From contig JAZBRS010000076.1 of the NCBI GenBank assembly GCA_037176725.1, forward strand, positions 121,601,001-121,665,000: a DNA stretch of 64,000 nt, read 5' to 3'. This document shows positions 34,701 to 46,645 of the stretch, piece after piece. Origin of the DNA: Posidonia oceanica. Its lineage: Eukaryota > Streptophyta > Magnoliopsida > Alismatales > Posidoniaceae. The position numbers and the translations under genes are program-made. Below the pieces are notes generated by a model. The model saw only the letters and a program-made list of their open reading frames with translations, was not told the origin of the DNA and made no database searches. How positions within the stretch are numbered: position 1 is the stretch's first letter; each line of letters starts with the position of its first letter.

Positions 34701-37700
34701 TCGTCCAGCAGTTCGACGCAGCGACGCTGCGTTCTAAGGGCCGGAGAACACTCCTGAGGTTCACGCGGAGCTCAGACGGTCGCTGGAGCCACGTTCCGCT
34801 GGCCGGAGCGACGTGGTGACCGGAAGAGCTCGCCGGAGAAGACGGTCTGACCGGAGCTGACTTCGGAGCAGGAGGGCCGGAAATTTACTTCTAAAGGGCG
34901 GAGAAGCAGCACAGAAGGGAGAGGAAGCTAAGGGAAGAAGGATTTACCTTTTTCCGCGTCTGAGTCGTCCTCCCGACGTCGGTGGCTTCAGCAGTCACCG
35001 GTGGAGGTCGTCTGGTCACTGCGGTAGTCGTCAGCTGCTAGCGAAGGCTAGAGCGGCTTCAGGACGCTCTTCCGGCGCTTCCCAGTCGGTTGGACAGAAG
35101 CTTCGGAGCTCAGGCGGCGATTCGGCACTTTTTGGGTTCAGAAAAGTAGCCGGAGGTCAGAGGAGTTGTTTGCTGCTCGTCGGACTGGATGGGGCCTTCT
35201 GGAGGATTGCTGGAGGTCCAGTGGATGATTCTGGATAGCTGGGTTGGCTTTCTGGAGAGTGTGGAGAGAGATTGGAGGTTGGCCGATCATCTGGTCTGAA
35301 GGTGACACAGGTGTTTGTGGTGGCGTTCTTAGCCGGTGGTGAGGGAGAGGGCTGGAGGTCAGGTGCTTCTGGAAGGTGGAGGTTAGGTGAGTATCTAGGA
35401 GGAATTTGGTAGGATGTAGTGGACTGAGGTGAAGGCAATTCTGGAGTGGGTTGTGTCGGGTTGCTGTTGGCTTGCAGGTGGAGTTTCAGGTGATCAGGTG
35501 GTGTTTTAGTGGTGGAATGGCCGGGAAATGGTGAGGGAAGAATGCAGGGTTGCTGGGTGAGTTTGGGGGATCAATTGGGAGAGATTCTGAGGCCGGGAAG
35601 GGTGCTGGTTTGTTGGAAAAAGAAGAGGAGGATTTGCTGTGGATTTCAGAGGAGAAAGGAGAAGGTCTGGGTGTGGGAATGCTTTGGGATTTAGGTTTCT
35701 CTCCGGGATGCCAAGGAGGACTCTCAGGCTCCCTCTTACTGCTCTCTCTTCTCTGGAATTGGAGGGTGCAGAGGAGGAGAATGGAGGTCGTTTCAGGTGG
35801 GGAGAATGCTGCAGTAAAATGCTCTCTGGTTCACTCCCTCTTTGCCGATGAAAAAAGCTCTGAAGGAGGAAGAAGGAGGTCGGGTTTTGTTCAAGTGGGA
35901 GCACTCGAACCCCATGGCAGGAGGCTGGCTTGGGAAGGAAAGTTTGCAGGAGATTGGCAGCAGCGGCAAGAAGTTGGCAGCTGTGGCAAAGAGGAGTAGG
36001 CCGGTGAGAGGCGTAGGCTAGGGGGCTGCAAACGCCGAAAGGTGGGGCGAAGGCAGAGGAAGGGCTGCAACAGGCGGTCGGCTGTGAGAGGGTGTAGGCT
36101 GCAGAGGAAGAGAGGACCGAGAATGGCAAACGGCTGTAGAAGCGGAAGAGGAGGTACTGTGCGGAGGGAAAGGAGGAAGAAGAAGACGGCGTCGTGGGCT
36201 GGGCCGCTGGTTTGAAAAAAAAGAAAGGAAATGGGCTGACGGGCCCAGCAGAGAGAAAAAGGAAAAAGGATAAGAGGAGGAAGAGAAATGGAGGAGAAGA
36301 AAGGGGAGAAATAAATTAGGAAAAATAAAATAAAAATAAGCAAAATGTTAGTGTGATTGTGTTGTAGGTTAAGGTCTTGATTACATTTTTTAATGACTGT
36401 TTTTAGGTTAATTAGTGTGGTTTAAAGGGGTTTTGGGCTTGATTAGGGTTTTAGGGTTTCTTTTGTTTTTTAATTCGTTTTCCATTTGATTAAGTGTTTG
36501 TTAAATCTTTTAAATTGTTCTTAAAATTGTGTTTCTCTTGTTAAGCATTTAGGGTATTAATTAGGATTTTTAGGATTTATTTTCGTATTAATTGGAATGG
36601 GTTTTGGGCTTTTAGTTTTAGTCTTTTAGGTTTTTTTTCTTTCTTAAGTCTTTTGAATTAGGTTTTTGATTTTTATTTGTTGATTTTTCTTGATGTTTTT
36701 TAATTGGGTTTCTCTGGTTTGATGGAGTGTTTTTAAGTCTTTTTAATGTGTTTTTCATTTTCTTTTTAATTAAGTTCTTAGGTTGTTTTTTCTTAGGTTT
36801 GCTAAGTTAGGCTTTTTTCTTTCATTAATTACTTATCTTAGTGTTTTAATTGTTTTACTTCTTTTTAGGGTTTTTTTTTTTAATTCTTTTGATAGGGTTT
36901 TCACTTTTGGTGGGTTTTGATTTTATTTTAGTTTTTTCCTTGATTTTTCAGTATTTTCTTTTAGTTTGTTTTGCATTTTTTAGTTTGCATGTTTGATTTT
37001 CTTTTTAGCTTGATTTAGTTAAGTTTAGGTTTTTAATTGTTTGTTTAATGTTTTTAATTACTTTTCTTAGAGTTCTGGTTGGTTTCCTTTTAGATTTTTA
37101 CAGATTTTTAGGGCTTTTTATGGATTTTAGCAAAAGAAAGAAAAGGAAAAGAGAAGGAGGAAGGAAATGGAAGAAGGGAGAAATAAAAGGGAAAGAGATG
37201 AGTTGGAGGAAAATGATTTTTTTAAAATTCAGGGAAAAAGCTAAAAATAAAGTAAAAATAGGAATAAGATAGAGAAGCGATAGAAGCACAGAGAGGGCCC
37301 ACAACCAGGTAGGAAAAAGGGCAAGAAGGGGATGAAAAGAGAGACGATAATCAGGAGAGAGAGTGGAGAGAGAAAATGATAATCCCGGAGAGAGAAAAGG
37401 ATAATTAGGGCAAATGAGAGTCTTAAAGGTCTTGGAATGGGATGAAAATTGGGGAGTGGGTAGTCTAGGGTTTGAGGAGCTGGCTCTGAAGTTGTGGTTT
37501 GATTCCAAGGAGGTTTTGGAGGGGTTTTAAGATGTAGAGAAAGGGGAGTTTTACCTAGGTTTTCTAGGGTTTTTGGGAATGGTCTTGGGTTGGAAATTTC
37601 TAAGTTCTTGGGTAGGTCTGTTAAGTAGGTGTTGGTGGGTTTTCCTATGGATTTTGGTCAGGTTTTGAGCTTGGGAAGAGGGGTAAAGGCTTAGGCCAAG

Positions 37701-37818
37701 TTTGGCTGGTTTTGAAGGGTAAAGAAGGGGGTTAGGGTTTGGTTTCGTTTGGGTTTGAGTCCAGCAATCACCAGAGGGTCCCATAATGGTCCAAGCCTGC
37801 CAGGATGGGGTGTCAACA
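31723..37818 (-). repeat. Retrotransposon 1, 5' LTR (right copy, 6096 bp)
   Basis: It aligns end to end with 10274-16579. In a 450-bp stretch (35550-35999 against 14312-14761) I count about six substitutions. The terminal 180 bp holds about ten. In sense the first 1.5 kb is A+T-rich with T/A runs. A C/T-rich zone follows (about 36340-34560), with GGGCCC- and GCCCA-type words and CTCTCT runs typical of plant transcription start areas, so transcription may begin there; this is inference. It lacks 59 bp present in the other LTR and in element 2, so the loss happened in this copy. The open frame at 35506-36129 is Ser/Pro-rich and has no counterpart in element 2. Confidence 0.95.
32425..32818. repeat. 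60-bp GC-rich tandem repeat in the 5' LTR, about 6-7 units
   Basis: Same unit as at 10985-11520 but shorter. The distance from LTR start to the shared marker GCGGCTGCAAATGCAG is 1122 bp here and 1273 bp in the partner, so the two LTRs differ by 151 bp in the stretch containing the array. Confidence 0.9.
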
Positions 37819-37823
37819 CATAG
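37819..37823. other. Target site duplication CATAG, right copy
   Basis: Perfect match to 10269-10273, immediately after the LTR terminal TGTCAACA. The satellite resumes in phase right after it. Confidence 0.95.
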
Positions 37824-40800
37824 CGCATGCACTAATCATTCTTGGCGTTCCGTTCTTGAAAAGTCTTGCACTAATCGTTCCAGACCTCTTACGGGTCTTG
37901 ATAGGGCATGCACCTACCATTCATGGCGGTTCTGTCTTGAGAAGGCTTGCGCATATCATTCCAGACCTCTTTCGGGTCTTGTTAGGGCTTGCACCTATCA
38001 TTCCTGGCGGTTCGATCTTGATATGGCTTGCACTTATCATTCCTGACCAATTCCGGGTCTTGGTAGGGCTTGAACCGATCACTCCTGGGGGTCCGGTCTT
38101 GATTAGGCTTGCACATATCATTCATGACCTCTTCCGAGTCTAGATAGGGCTTGCACAGATCATTCCTGGCGGTCTGGTTAGGATAAGGCATGCACTTGTC
38201 ATTCCTGACCACTTCCCGGTCATGAGAGGGCTTTCACCTATCATTCCTAGTGGTCAGGTCTTGATAAGGCTTGCTCTTACCATTCCTGACCTCTTCCGGG
38301 TCTTGATAGGGCACGCACATATCATTCTTGGCGGTCCGGTCTTGATAAGGCTTGCACTTATCATTCCTGACCTCTCCCTTCGTCTTGATAGGGCTTGCAC
38401 CTATCATTCCAGGCGGTCTGGTCTTGATAAGGCCCGCACTTATCATTCCTGACCTCTTCTGGGTCATGATAGGGCTTGCACCTATCATTTTTGGCAGTCC
38501 GGTCATGATAAGGCTTGCACTTATCAATCCTGACCACTTCTGGATCTTGATAGGCCTTGTAGCTACCATTCCTGGCAGTCCGGTCATGGTAATGCTTGTA
38601 CTTATCTTTCCTGACCTCTTCTTGGTCTTGATAGGGCCTGCACCTATCATTCCTGGCGGTTTGGTCTTGATCTGGCTCGCACGTGTCGTACTTGACGTCA
38701 TCTGGGTCTTGATTGGGCTTGCACCTAACATTCCTAGTGGTCCGGTCTTAATTAGGCTTGCACTTAACATTCCTGACCTCATACGGGTCATGATAGCGCT
38801 TGCTCCGATCATTCCTGGCGGTTCGATCATGATAAGGCTTGCACTTATCGTTCCTGACCTATCCATCGGTCTTGATAGGCCTTGCACCAATCATTCTTGG
38901 CGGTCCGGTCTTGATAAGGCTTGCACTTATCATTCCTGACCTCACCCTTGGTCTTGATATGGCTTGCACCTATCATTCCGGGTCTTCCAGGTCTTGATAG
39001 GGCTTGCACCTATCATTCCTGGCGGTCTGGTCATGATAAGGCTGGCACTTATCAATCCCGACCTCTACCGTGTCCTGATAGGGCTTGCACCAATCATTCC
39101 TGGCGGTTTGGTCTTGATATGGCATGCGCTTATCTTCCCTGACCTCTTCCTGGTCTTGATTGGGCTTGCACCTATCATTCCTGGCCGTCCGGTCTTGATA
39201 AGGCTTGCACTTATCAACCCTGACCTCTTCCGAGTCATGATTAGGCAAGCACCTAACAATCCAAGCAGTTCGGTCTTGATAAGGCAAGCACTTGTCATTC
39301 CTGACCTCTTCCGAGTCTTGATAGGGCTTGCGCCAAACATTCCGGGCGGTTCGGTCTTGAAAAGGCTTGCACTGATCATTCCTGACCTCTTCCAGGTCTT
39401 GATAGGGCTAGCACTAATCATTCCTAGCGGTCCGGTCATGATTTGGGTTGCACGAATCATTCCTGACCTCTCTCTGGGTCTTGATTGCGCTTGCACCTAT
39501 CATTCCAAGTCTTCCGGTTTTGGTAGGGCTTCCACTAATCATTCCTGACCTCTTCCGGGTCTTGCTAGGGCTTGCGCCTATCATTCCTGGCGGTTCGGTC
39601 CTGATAAGGCTTGCACTTATCATTCTTGACATCTTCCGGGTCATGATTGGGCTTGCACCTATCAATCCTGGCGGTCCGGTCTTGATAAGGCATGCACTTA
39701 TCAATCCTGGACTCTTCCGGGTCTAGATAGGGCTTGCACCTAGCATTCCTGGCATGGTCTAGATAAGGCTTGCACTTATCATTCTTGACATCTTCCGGGT
39801 CTTGATAGTGCTTGCACCTATCATTCCGAGCGGTCCGTTCTTGATATGGCTTGCACTTATCACTCCTTACCTCTTCTCGGGTCTTGGTAGGGCTTGCACC
39901 TATCATTCCTAGCGGTCCGGTCATGAGAAGGCTTGCACTCATCATTCCTGAGCTCCTCCGAGTCTTGATAGGGCTTGCACCCATCATTCCAGGCGGTCCG
40001 GTCTTCACAAGGCATGCACTTTTCAATCCAGACCTCCTCCGGGTCTTGATTGGGCATGCACCTATCATTCCTGGCAGATAGGTCTTGATAAGGCTTGCAC
40101 TAATCATTCCTGACCTCTTCCGGATCTTGATAGGGCTTGCACATCTCATTCTTGGCGGTCCGGTCTTGTTAAGGCTTGCACTAATCATTCCTGACCTCTT
40201 CCGGGTCTTGATAGGCCTTGCGTCTATCATTCCAGGCGGTCCGGTCATGATAAGGCTCGTACTTATCATTCCTGACCTCTTCTTAGTCTTGATAGGCCTT
40301 GCACCTATCATTCCTAGCGGTCCGGTCATGATGAGGCTTGCACTTATCATTCCTGACCTCTTCCTTGTCTTGACTGGGCTTGCTCCTATCATTCTTGGTG
40401 GTCCAGTCATGATGAGGATTGCACTAATCATTCCTGACCTCTCCCTGGGTCTTGATAGGGCTTGCACCTATCATTCCTGGCGGTCCGGTCATGATATGGC
40501 TTGCACTTATCATTCCTGACCTCTTCTAGGTCTTGATTGGGCTTGCAATATCATTCCTGGCGGTCTGGTCTTGACAAGGCTTGCACTTATCATTCCTGAC
40601 CTCTTCTGTGTCATGATAGGTCTTGCACATTTCATTCTTGGCGGTCCGATCTTGATAAGGCTTGCACTTATCGTTCCTGACCTCTCTCTGTGTCATGATT
40701 GGGCTTGCCCCTATCATTCCTAGCGGTCCGGTCTTGATCGGGCTTGCACTTATCATTTCTGACCTCTTCCGCATCTTGATAGGGCTTGCGCCTATTAATC

Positions 40801-41354
40801 TGGGCGGTTCGGTCATGATAAGGCTTGCTCTTATCATTCCTGAACTATTTCGGGTCTTGGTTGGGCTTGAACCTATCACTCTTGGCGGTCCGGTTTTGAT
40901 TAGGCTTGCACTTATCATTCTTGACCTCTTTCGGGTCTTGACAGGGCTTGCACCTATCATTCCGGGCGGTTCGGTAATGATAAGGCTTGCACTTACCATT
41001 CCTGACCACTTCAGGGGCTTGATAGGGCTTGCACCGATCATTCCTGGTGGACCGGTCTTGATAAGGCTTGCTCTTACCTTTCCCGACCTATTCCTGGTCT
41101 TGAAAGGGCATGCACATATCAGTCTTGGCAGTTTGGTCTTGATAAGGCTTGCACTTATCATTCCTGACCTCTCCCTTGGTCTTGTTAGGGCTTGCACCTA
41201 TCATTCCTAGCGGTCCGGTTTTGATAAGTCTTGCACTTATCACTCCTGACCTCTTCTGGGTCATGAAAGGGCTTGCGCCTATCTTTTTTGGCGGTCCGGA
41301 CATGATAAGGCTTGCACTTATCATTCTTGTCCTCTCCTAGTGTCGTGATAAGGC

Positions 41355-42850
41355 TTGCCCAAATCATTACTGACCTCTCTCTGGGTCTTGATAGCGCTTG
41401 CTCATATCATTCCTGGCGGTACTGTTTTGATAAGGCTTGCACGTATCTTTCCTGACCTCTTTCGGGTTTTGATAGGGCATGTGCCTATCGTTCCTAGCGG
41501 TTCGGTCATGATATGGCTTGCACTTATCATTCCTGACCTCTTCCGGGTCTTGATTGGGCTTGCACCTATCGTGCCTGGTGGTCCGGTCTTGATATGGCTT
41601 GCACTTATCATTCCTGACCACTTCTGGGTCTTGATTGGGCTAGCACCAATCATTCCTGGCGGTCCGGTCTTGATACGGCTTGCATTTACCATTCCTGGCG
41701 GTCCGGTCTTGGTAGGGCTTGCACCTATCATTCCTGGCGGTCTGGTCTTGATACGGCTTGCACCTATCATTCCTGACCTCTTTCAGGTCTTGGTAGGGCT
41801 TGCACTTGTCATTCCTAGCGGCCTTGTCTTGATAAGGCTTGCACTAATCATTCTTGAACTCTTCTGGGTCTTGATAGGGCTAGCACCCATCATTCCAGGC
41901 GGTCCGGTCTTCATAAGGCAAGCACTTTTCATTCCAGACCACCTCTAGGTCTTGATAGGGCCAGAACCTATCATTCCTGGCGGTCCAGTCATGATAAGGC
42001 TTGCACTTATCAATCCTGACCTCTTCCAGGTCATGATAGGGCTTGCAGATATCATTCTTGGCGGTCCGATCATGATAAGGCTTGCACTTATCATTCCTGA
42101 CCTCTTCGGGTCTTGATAGGGCACGCCCTATCAATCATAATGGTCCGGTCTTGATAAGGCTTGCACTTATCATTCCTGACCTCTTCTGCATCGTGATAGG
42201 GCTTGCGCCTATCAATCCTAGTGGTCTAGTCAAGACAAGGCTTGCACTTATCATTCCTGACCTCTTCTGGGTCTTGATAGGGCTTGCACCTATCATTCCT
42301 GGTGGTCCGGCCTAGATAAGGCTTGCATTTATCATTCCTGACCTCTTCCAGGTCTTGATAGCGCTTGCTTCCATCATTCCTCGTGGTTCGGTCATGATAA
42401 GGCTTGCACTTATCATTCCGGACCTCTTCCCGGTCTTGATAGGGCTTGCACCTATCATTCCTGGTGGTCCGGTCCGGATGAGGCTTGCACCTATCATTCC
42501 TGACCTCTTCCGGGTCTTAATAGGGATTGCATCGATCATTCCATGCGGTCCGGTCATGATAAGGCTTGCACTTTTCATTCCTGACCTCATCTTGATCTTG
42601 ATAGGGCATGGACCTATCATTCCTGGCAGTCCGATATTGATAAGGCTAGCACTTATCATTCCTGACCACTTCGGGTCATGATAGGGCTTGCTCTATCATT
42701 CCTGGCGGTCTGGTCTTGATTAGGCTTGCACTTGTCATTCTTGACCTCTTCTGAGTCTTGATAGGGCTTGCGCCTATCATTCGTTGTGGTTCGGTCATGA
42801 TAAGGCTTGCACCTATCATTCCTGACCACTTCCGGGTTTTGATAGGGCAT
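41355..42850. repeat. Higher-order repeat copy, partner at +8586 bp
   Basis: Landmark variants at 41355, 42082, 42659 and 42850 recur at 49941, 50668, 51245 and 51436, each at an offset of exactly 8586 bp, which is 106 units. No net insertion or deletion therefore separates the copies over this stretch, pointing to a fairly recent large duplication. Confidence 0.85.
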
Positions 42851-43979
42851 GCACCAATCATTGCTGGCATTCCATTCTTGATAAGTCTTGCACTAATCGT
42901 TCCTGACATCTTCCGGGTCTTGATAGGGCTTGCACCTACCCTTCCTGGCGGTCTGGCCTTGATAAGGCTTGCACTTATCAATCCTGACCTCTTCTGGGTT
43001 TTCATAGGGCATGCACCAATCATTCTTGGCGTTCCATTCTTGATAAGTCATGCACTAATCGTTCCTGACCACTTCCGGGTCTTGAAAGGGCTTGCACCTA
43101 TCATTCCTGGCGGTCCGATCATGATAAGGCATGCACTTATCATTCCCGACCTCTTCCGTGTCCTGATAGGGCTTGCACCAATCATTCCTGGCGGTCTGGT
43201 CTTGATAAGGCATGCGCCTATCGTCCCTGACCTCTTCTTGGTCTTGATTGGGCACGCACCTATCAATCCTGGCCGTCCGGTCTTGATAAGGCATGCACTT
43301 ATCAACCCTGACCTCTTCTGAGTCATGATTTGGCAAGTACCTAACAATCCTAGCAGTTCGGTCTTGATAAGGCAAGCACTTATCATTCCTGACCTCTTCC
43401 GAGTCTTGATAGGGCTTGCCCCAAACATTCTAGGCGGTACAGTCTTGATAAGGCTTGCACTGATCATTCCTGACCTCTTCCAGGTGTTGATAGTGCTTGC
43501 ACCAATCATTACTGGTGGTCCGGTCATGATTTGGGTTGCACGAATCATTCCTGACCTCTCTCTGGGTCTTGATTGCGCTTGCACCTATCATTCCTAGTCG
43601 TCCGGTTTTGATAGGGCTTCCACTAATCATTCCTGACCTCTTCCGGGTCTTGCTAGGGCTTGCGCCTATCATTCCTGGCGGTTCGGTCCGGATAAGGCAT
43701 GCACTTATCATTCTTGACGTCTTCCGGGTCATGATTGGGCTTGCACCTATCAATCCTGGCGGTCCGATCTTGATAAGGCTTGCACTTATCAATCCTGGCT
43801 TCTTCGGGTCTAGATTGGGCTTGCACCTAGCATTCCTGGCGTTCTTGTCTAGATAAGGCTTGCACTTATCATTCTTGACATCTTCCGGGTCTTGATAGTG
43901 CTTGCACCTATCATTCCGAGCGTTCCGTTCTTGATATGGCTTGCACTAATCACTCCTTACCTCTTCTCGGGTCTTGGTA

Positions 43980-44951
43980 GGGCTTGCACCTATCATTCCT
44001 AGCGATCCGGTCATGAGAAGGCCTGCACACATCATTCCTGAGCTCTTCCGGGTCTTGATAGGGCTTGCACCCATCGTTCTAGGCGGTCCGGTCTTCACAA
44101 GGCATGCACTTATCATTCCTGACCACCTTCGGGTCTTGATTGGGCTTGCACCTATCATTCCTGGCAGACAGGTCTTGATAAGGCTTGCACTAATCATTCC
44201 TGACCACTTCCGGATCTTGATAGGGCTTGCACATCTCAATCTTGGCGGTTCGATCTTGATAAGGCTTGCACTTATCATTCCTGACCTCTCCCTGGGTCAT
44301 GATAGGCTTGCCCCTATCATTTCGAGCGGTCCGGTCTTGTTAAGGCTTGCACTAATCATTCCTGACCTCTTCCGGGTCTTGATAGGCCTTGCGTCTATCA
44401 TTCCAGGCGGTCCGGTCATGATAAGGCTTGCACTTATCATTCCTGACCTCTTCTTGGTCTTGATAGGGCTTGCACCTATCATTCCTAGCGGTCCAGTCAT
44501 GAGAAGGCTTGCACACATCATTCCTGAGCTCTTCCTGGTCTTGATAGGGCTTGCACCCATCATTCAAGGCGGTCCGGTCTTCACAAGGCATGCTCTTATC
44601 ATTCCTGACCACCTCCAGGTCTTGATTGGGCTTGCACCTATCATTCCTGGCAGACAGGTCTTGATAAGGCTTGCACTAATCATTCCTGACCTCTTCCAGA
44701 TCTTGATAGGGCTTCCACATCTCATTCTTGGCGGATCGATCTTGATAAGGCTTGCACTTATCATTCCTGACCTCTCCCTTGGTCATGATAGGCTTGCCCC
44801 TATCATTTCGAGTGGTCCGGTCTTGTTAAGGCTTGCACTAATCATTCCTGACCTCTTCCGGGTCTTGATAGGCCTTGCGTCTATCATTCCAGGCGGTCCG
44901 GTCATGATAAGGCTCGCACTTATCATTCCTGACCTCTTCTTGGTCTTGATA
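43980..44951. repeat. Tandem duplication of a 6-unit (486-bp) block
   Basis: A run of distinctive variants (GTTCTTCACAAGGCATGC-like, GGCAGACAGGTCTTGATAAG, and CATGATAGGCTTGCCCCTAT) occurs twice in direct succession. The marker CATGATAGGC is at 44298 and 44784, 486 bp apart, equal to six 81-bp units. This is a small higher-order step made by unequal exchange or replication slippage. Confidence 0.85.
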
Positions 44952-46484
44952 TGGCTTGCACCTATCATTCCTGGCGGTCCGGTCACGATGAGGCTTGCAC
45001 TTTTCATTCCTGACCTCTTCCTTGTCTTGACTGGGCTTGCTCCTATAATTCCTGGCGGTCCGGTCCTGTTGAGGTTTGCACTAATCATTCCTGACCTCTC
45101 CCTGGGTCTTGATTGGGCTTGCACCTATCATTCCTGGCGGTCCGGTCATGATATGGGTTGCACTTATCATTCCTGACCTCTTCTAGGTTTTGATTGGGCT
45201 TGCTATATCATTCCTGGCAGTCTGGTCTTGACAAGGCTTGCCCTTATCATTCCTGACCTCTTCCGGGTCATGATAGGTCTTGCACATTTCATTCTTGGCG
45301 GTCCGATCTTGATAAGGCATGCACTTAACATTCCTGACCTCTCCCTGTGTCATGATTGGGCTTGCCGTTATCATTCCTAGCGGTCCGGTCTTGATCGGGC
45401 TTGCACTTATCATTTCTGACCTCTTCCGCGTCTTGATAGGGCTTGCGCCTATCAATCTGGGCGGTCCGGTCATGATATGGCTTGCTCTTATCATTCCTGA
45501 ACTATTTCGGGTCCTGGTTGGGCTAGAACCTATCACTCCTGGCGGTCCGGTTTTGATTAGGCTTGCACTTATCATTCTTGACCACTTCCGGGTCTTGACA
45601 GGGCTTGCACCTATCATTCCGTGTGGTCCGGTATTGATAAGGCTTGCACTTACCTTTCCTGACCACTTCCGGGGCTTGATAGGGCTTGCCCCAATCATTC
45701 CTAGTGGACCGGTCTTGATAAGGCTTGCTCTTACCTTTCCCGACCTATTCCGGGTCTTGATAGGGCATGCACATATCAGTCTTGGCGGTCCGGTCTTGAT
45801 AAGGCTTGCACTTAACATTCCTGACCTCTTCCTTGGTCTTGATAGGGCTTGCACCTATCATTCCTAGCGGTCCGGTCATGATAAGTCCTGCACTTATCAC
45901 TCCTGACCTCTTCTGGGTCATGAATGGGCTTGCGCCTATCTTTTTTGGCGGTCCGGACATGATAAGGCTTGCACTTATCATTCTTGTCCTCTCCTTGTGT
46001 CATGATAGGGCTTGCCCCTATCATTCCTTGCGGTCCGGTCTAGATAAGGCTCGCACTTATCTTTCCTGACCAATTCCGGGTCTTGATAGGACATGCACCT
46101 ATCAATGCTGGCGGTCCGGTCTTGAAGAGGCATGCACATATCATTCCTGACCACTTCCTAGTCTAGATAGGGCTTGCACCTATCATTCCAGGCGCTCCGG
46201 TCATGATAAGGCTTGCTCATATCGTTCTTGACCTCTGCCGTGTCTTGATAGCCTTGCTCCTATCATTCCTCGCAGTCCGGTCCTGATAAGGCTTGCACTT
46301 ATCTGTCCTGACCTCTTCCGTGCGATGATAGGGCTTGCACCTTCCATTCCTGGAAGTCCGGTCTTGATAAGGCTTGCACTTAATACTCCAGACCTCTTCC
46401 ACGTCTTGATAGGGCTTGCACCTATCATTCCTGGCGGTCTAGTCATGATATGGCTTGCACTTATCATTCTGGGCCTCTTCTGGG

Positions 46485-46645
46485 TCTAGATAAGGCTAGC
46501 ATCGAACATTCCAGGCAGTCTGGTCTTGATGTGGCATGCACAAATCATTTCCGACCTCTTCTGGGTCTAGATAAGGCTAGCATCGAGCATTCCAGGCAGT
46601 CTGGTCTTGATGTGGCATACACAAATCATTTCCGACCTCTTCTGG
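46485..46645. repeat. Fresh duplication of a single 81-bp unit
   Basis: The uncommon variant around TAGATAAGGCTAGCATCGA is present twice in a row (46486 and about 46567) with nearly identical sequence. The homologous stretch near 49731 has it once. Consistently, the offset between the two long copies is 3243 bp before this point (45981 to 49224) and 3162 bp after it (46607 to 49769), a difference of exactly 81. Confidence 0.85.

Larger units (their letters stand above)
10274..37818 (-). mobile_element. Retrotransposon 1: giant Tat-clade Ty3/gypsy element, complete but inactivated
   Basis: The element spans 27,545 bp and is bounded by TG/CA LTR ends and a perfect CATAG duplication. In sense order it has 5' LTR, tRNA-Arg-type PBS, leader, gag-protease, RT, RNase H, second RNase H, integrase, an accessory ORF, a minisatellite-rich 3' region, PPT and 3' LTR. 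The second, archaeal-type RNase H between RT and integrase is a known mark of the plant Tat clade (which includes Ogre and Retand). Large size, long LTRs, an extra ORF and 3' tandem repeats also fit that clade. Unlike Ogre, I see no separate ORF upstream of gag; the extra ORF is downstream of integrase and on the sense strand. At least nine in-frame stops and three frameshifts make it non-autonomous. The protein-coding part is only about a third of the length. Confidence 0.95.

Noticed and set aside
43974..45176. 400-codon open frame and dozens of similar frames across the satellite on both strands
   Set aside because: The 81-bp unit is 27 codons with few stops, so open frames appear automatically in several frames. 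The translation is a bare 27-residue repeat, and frames end wherever a unit mutates.
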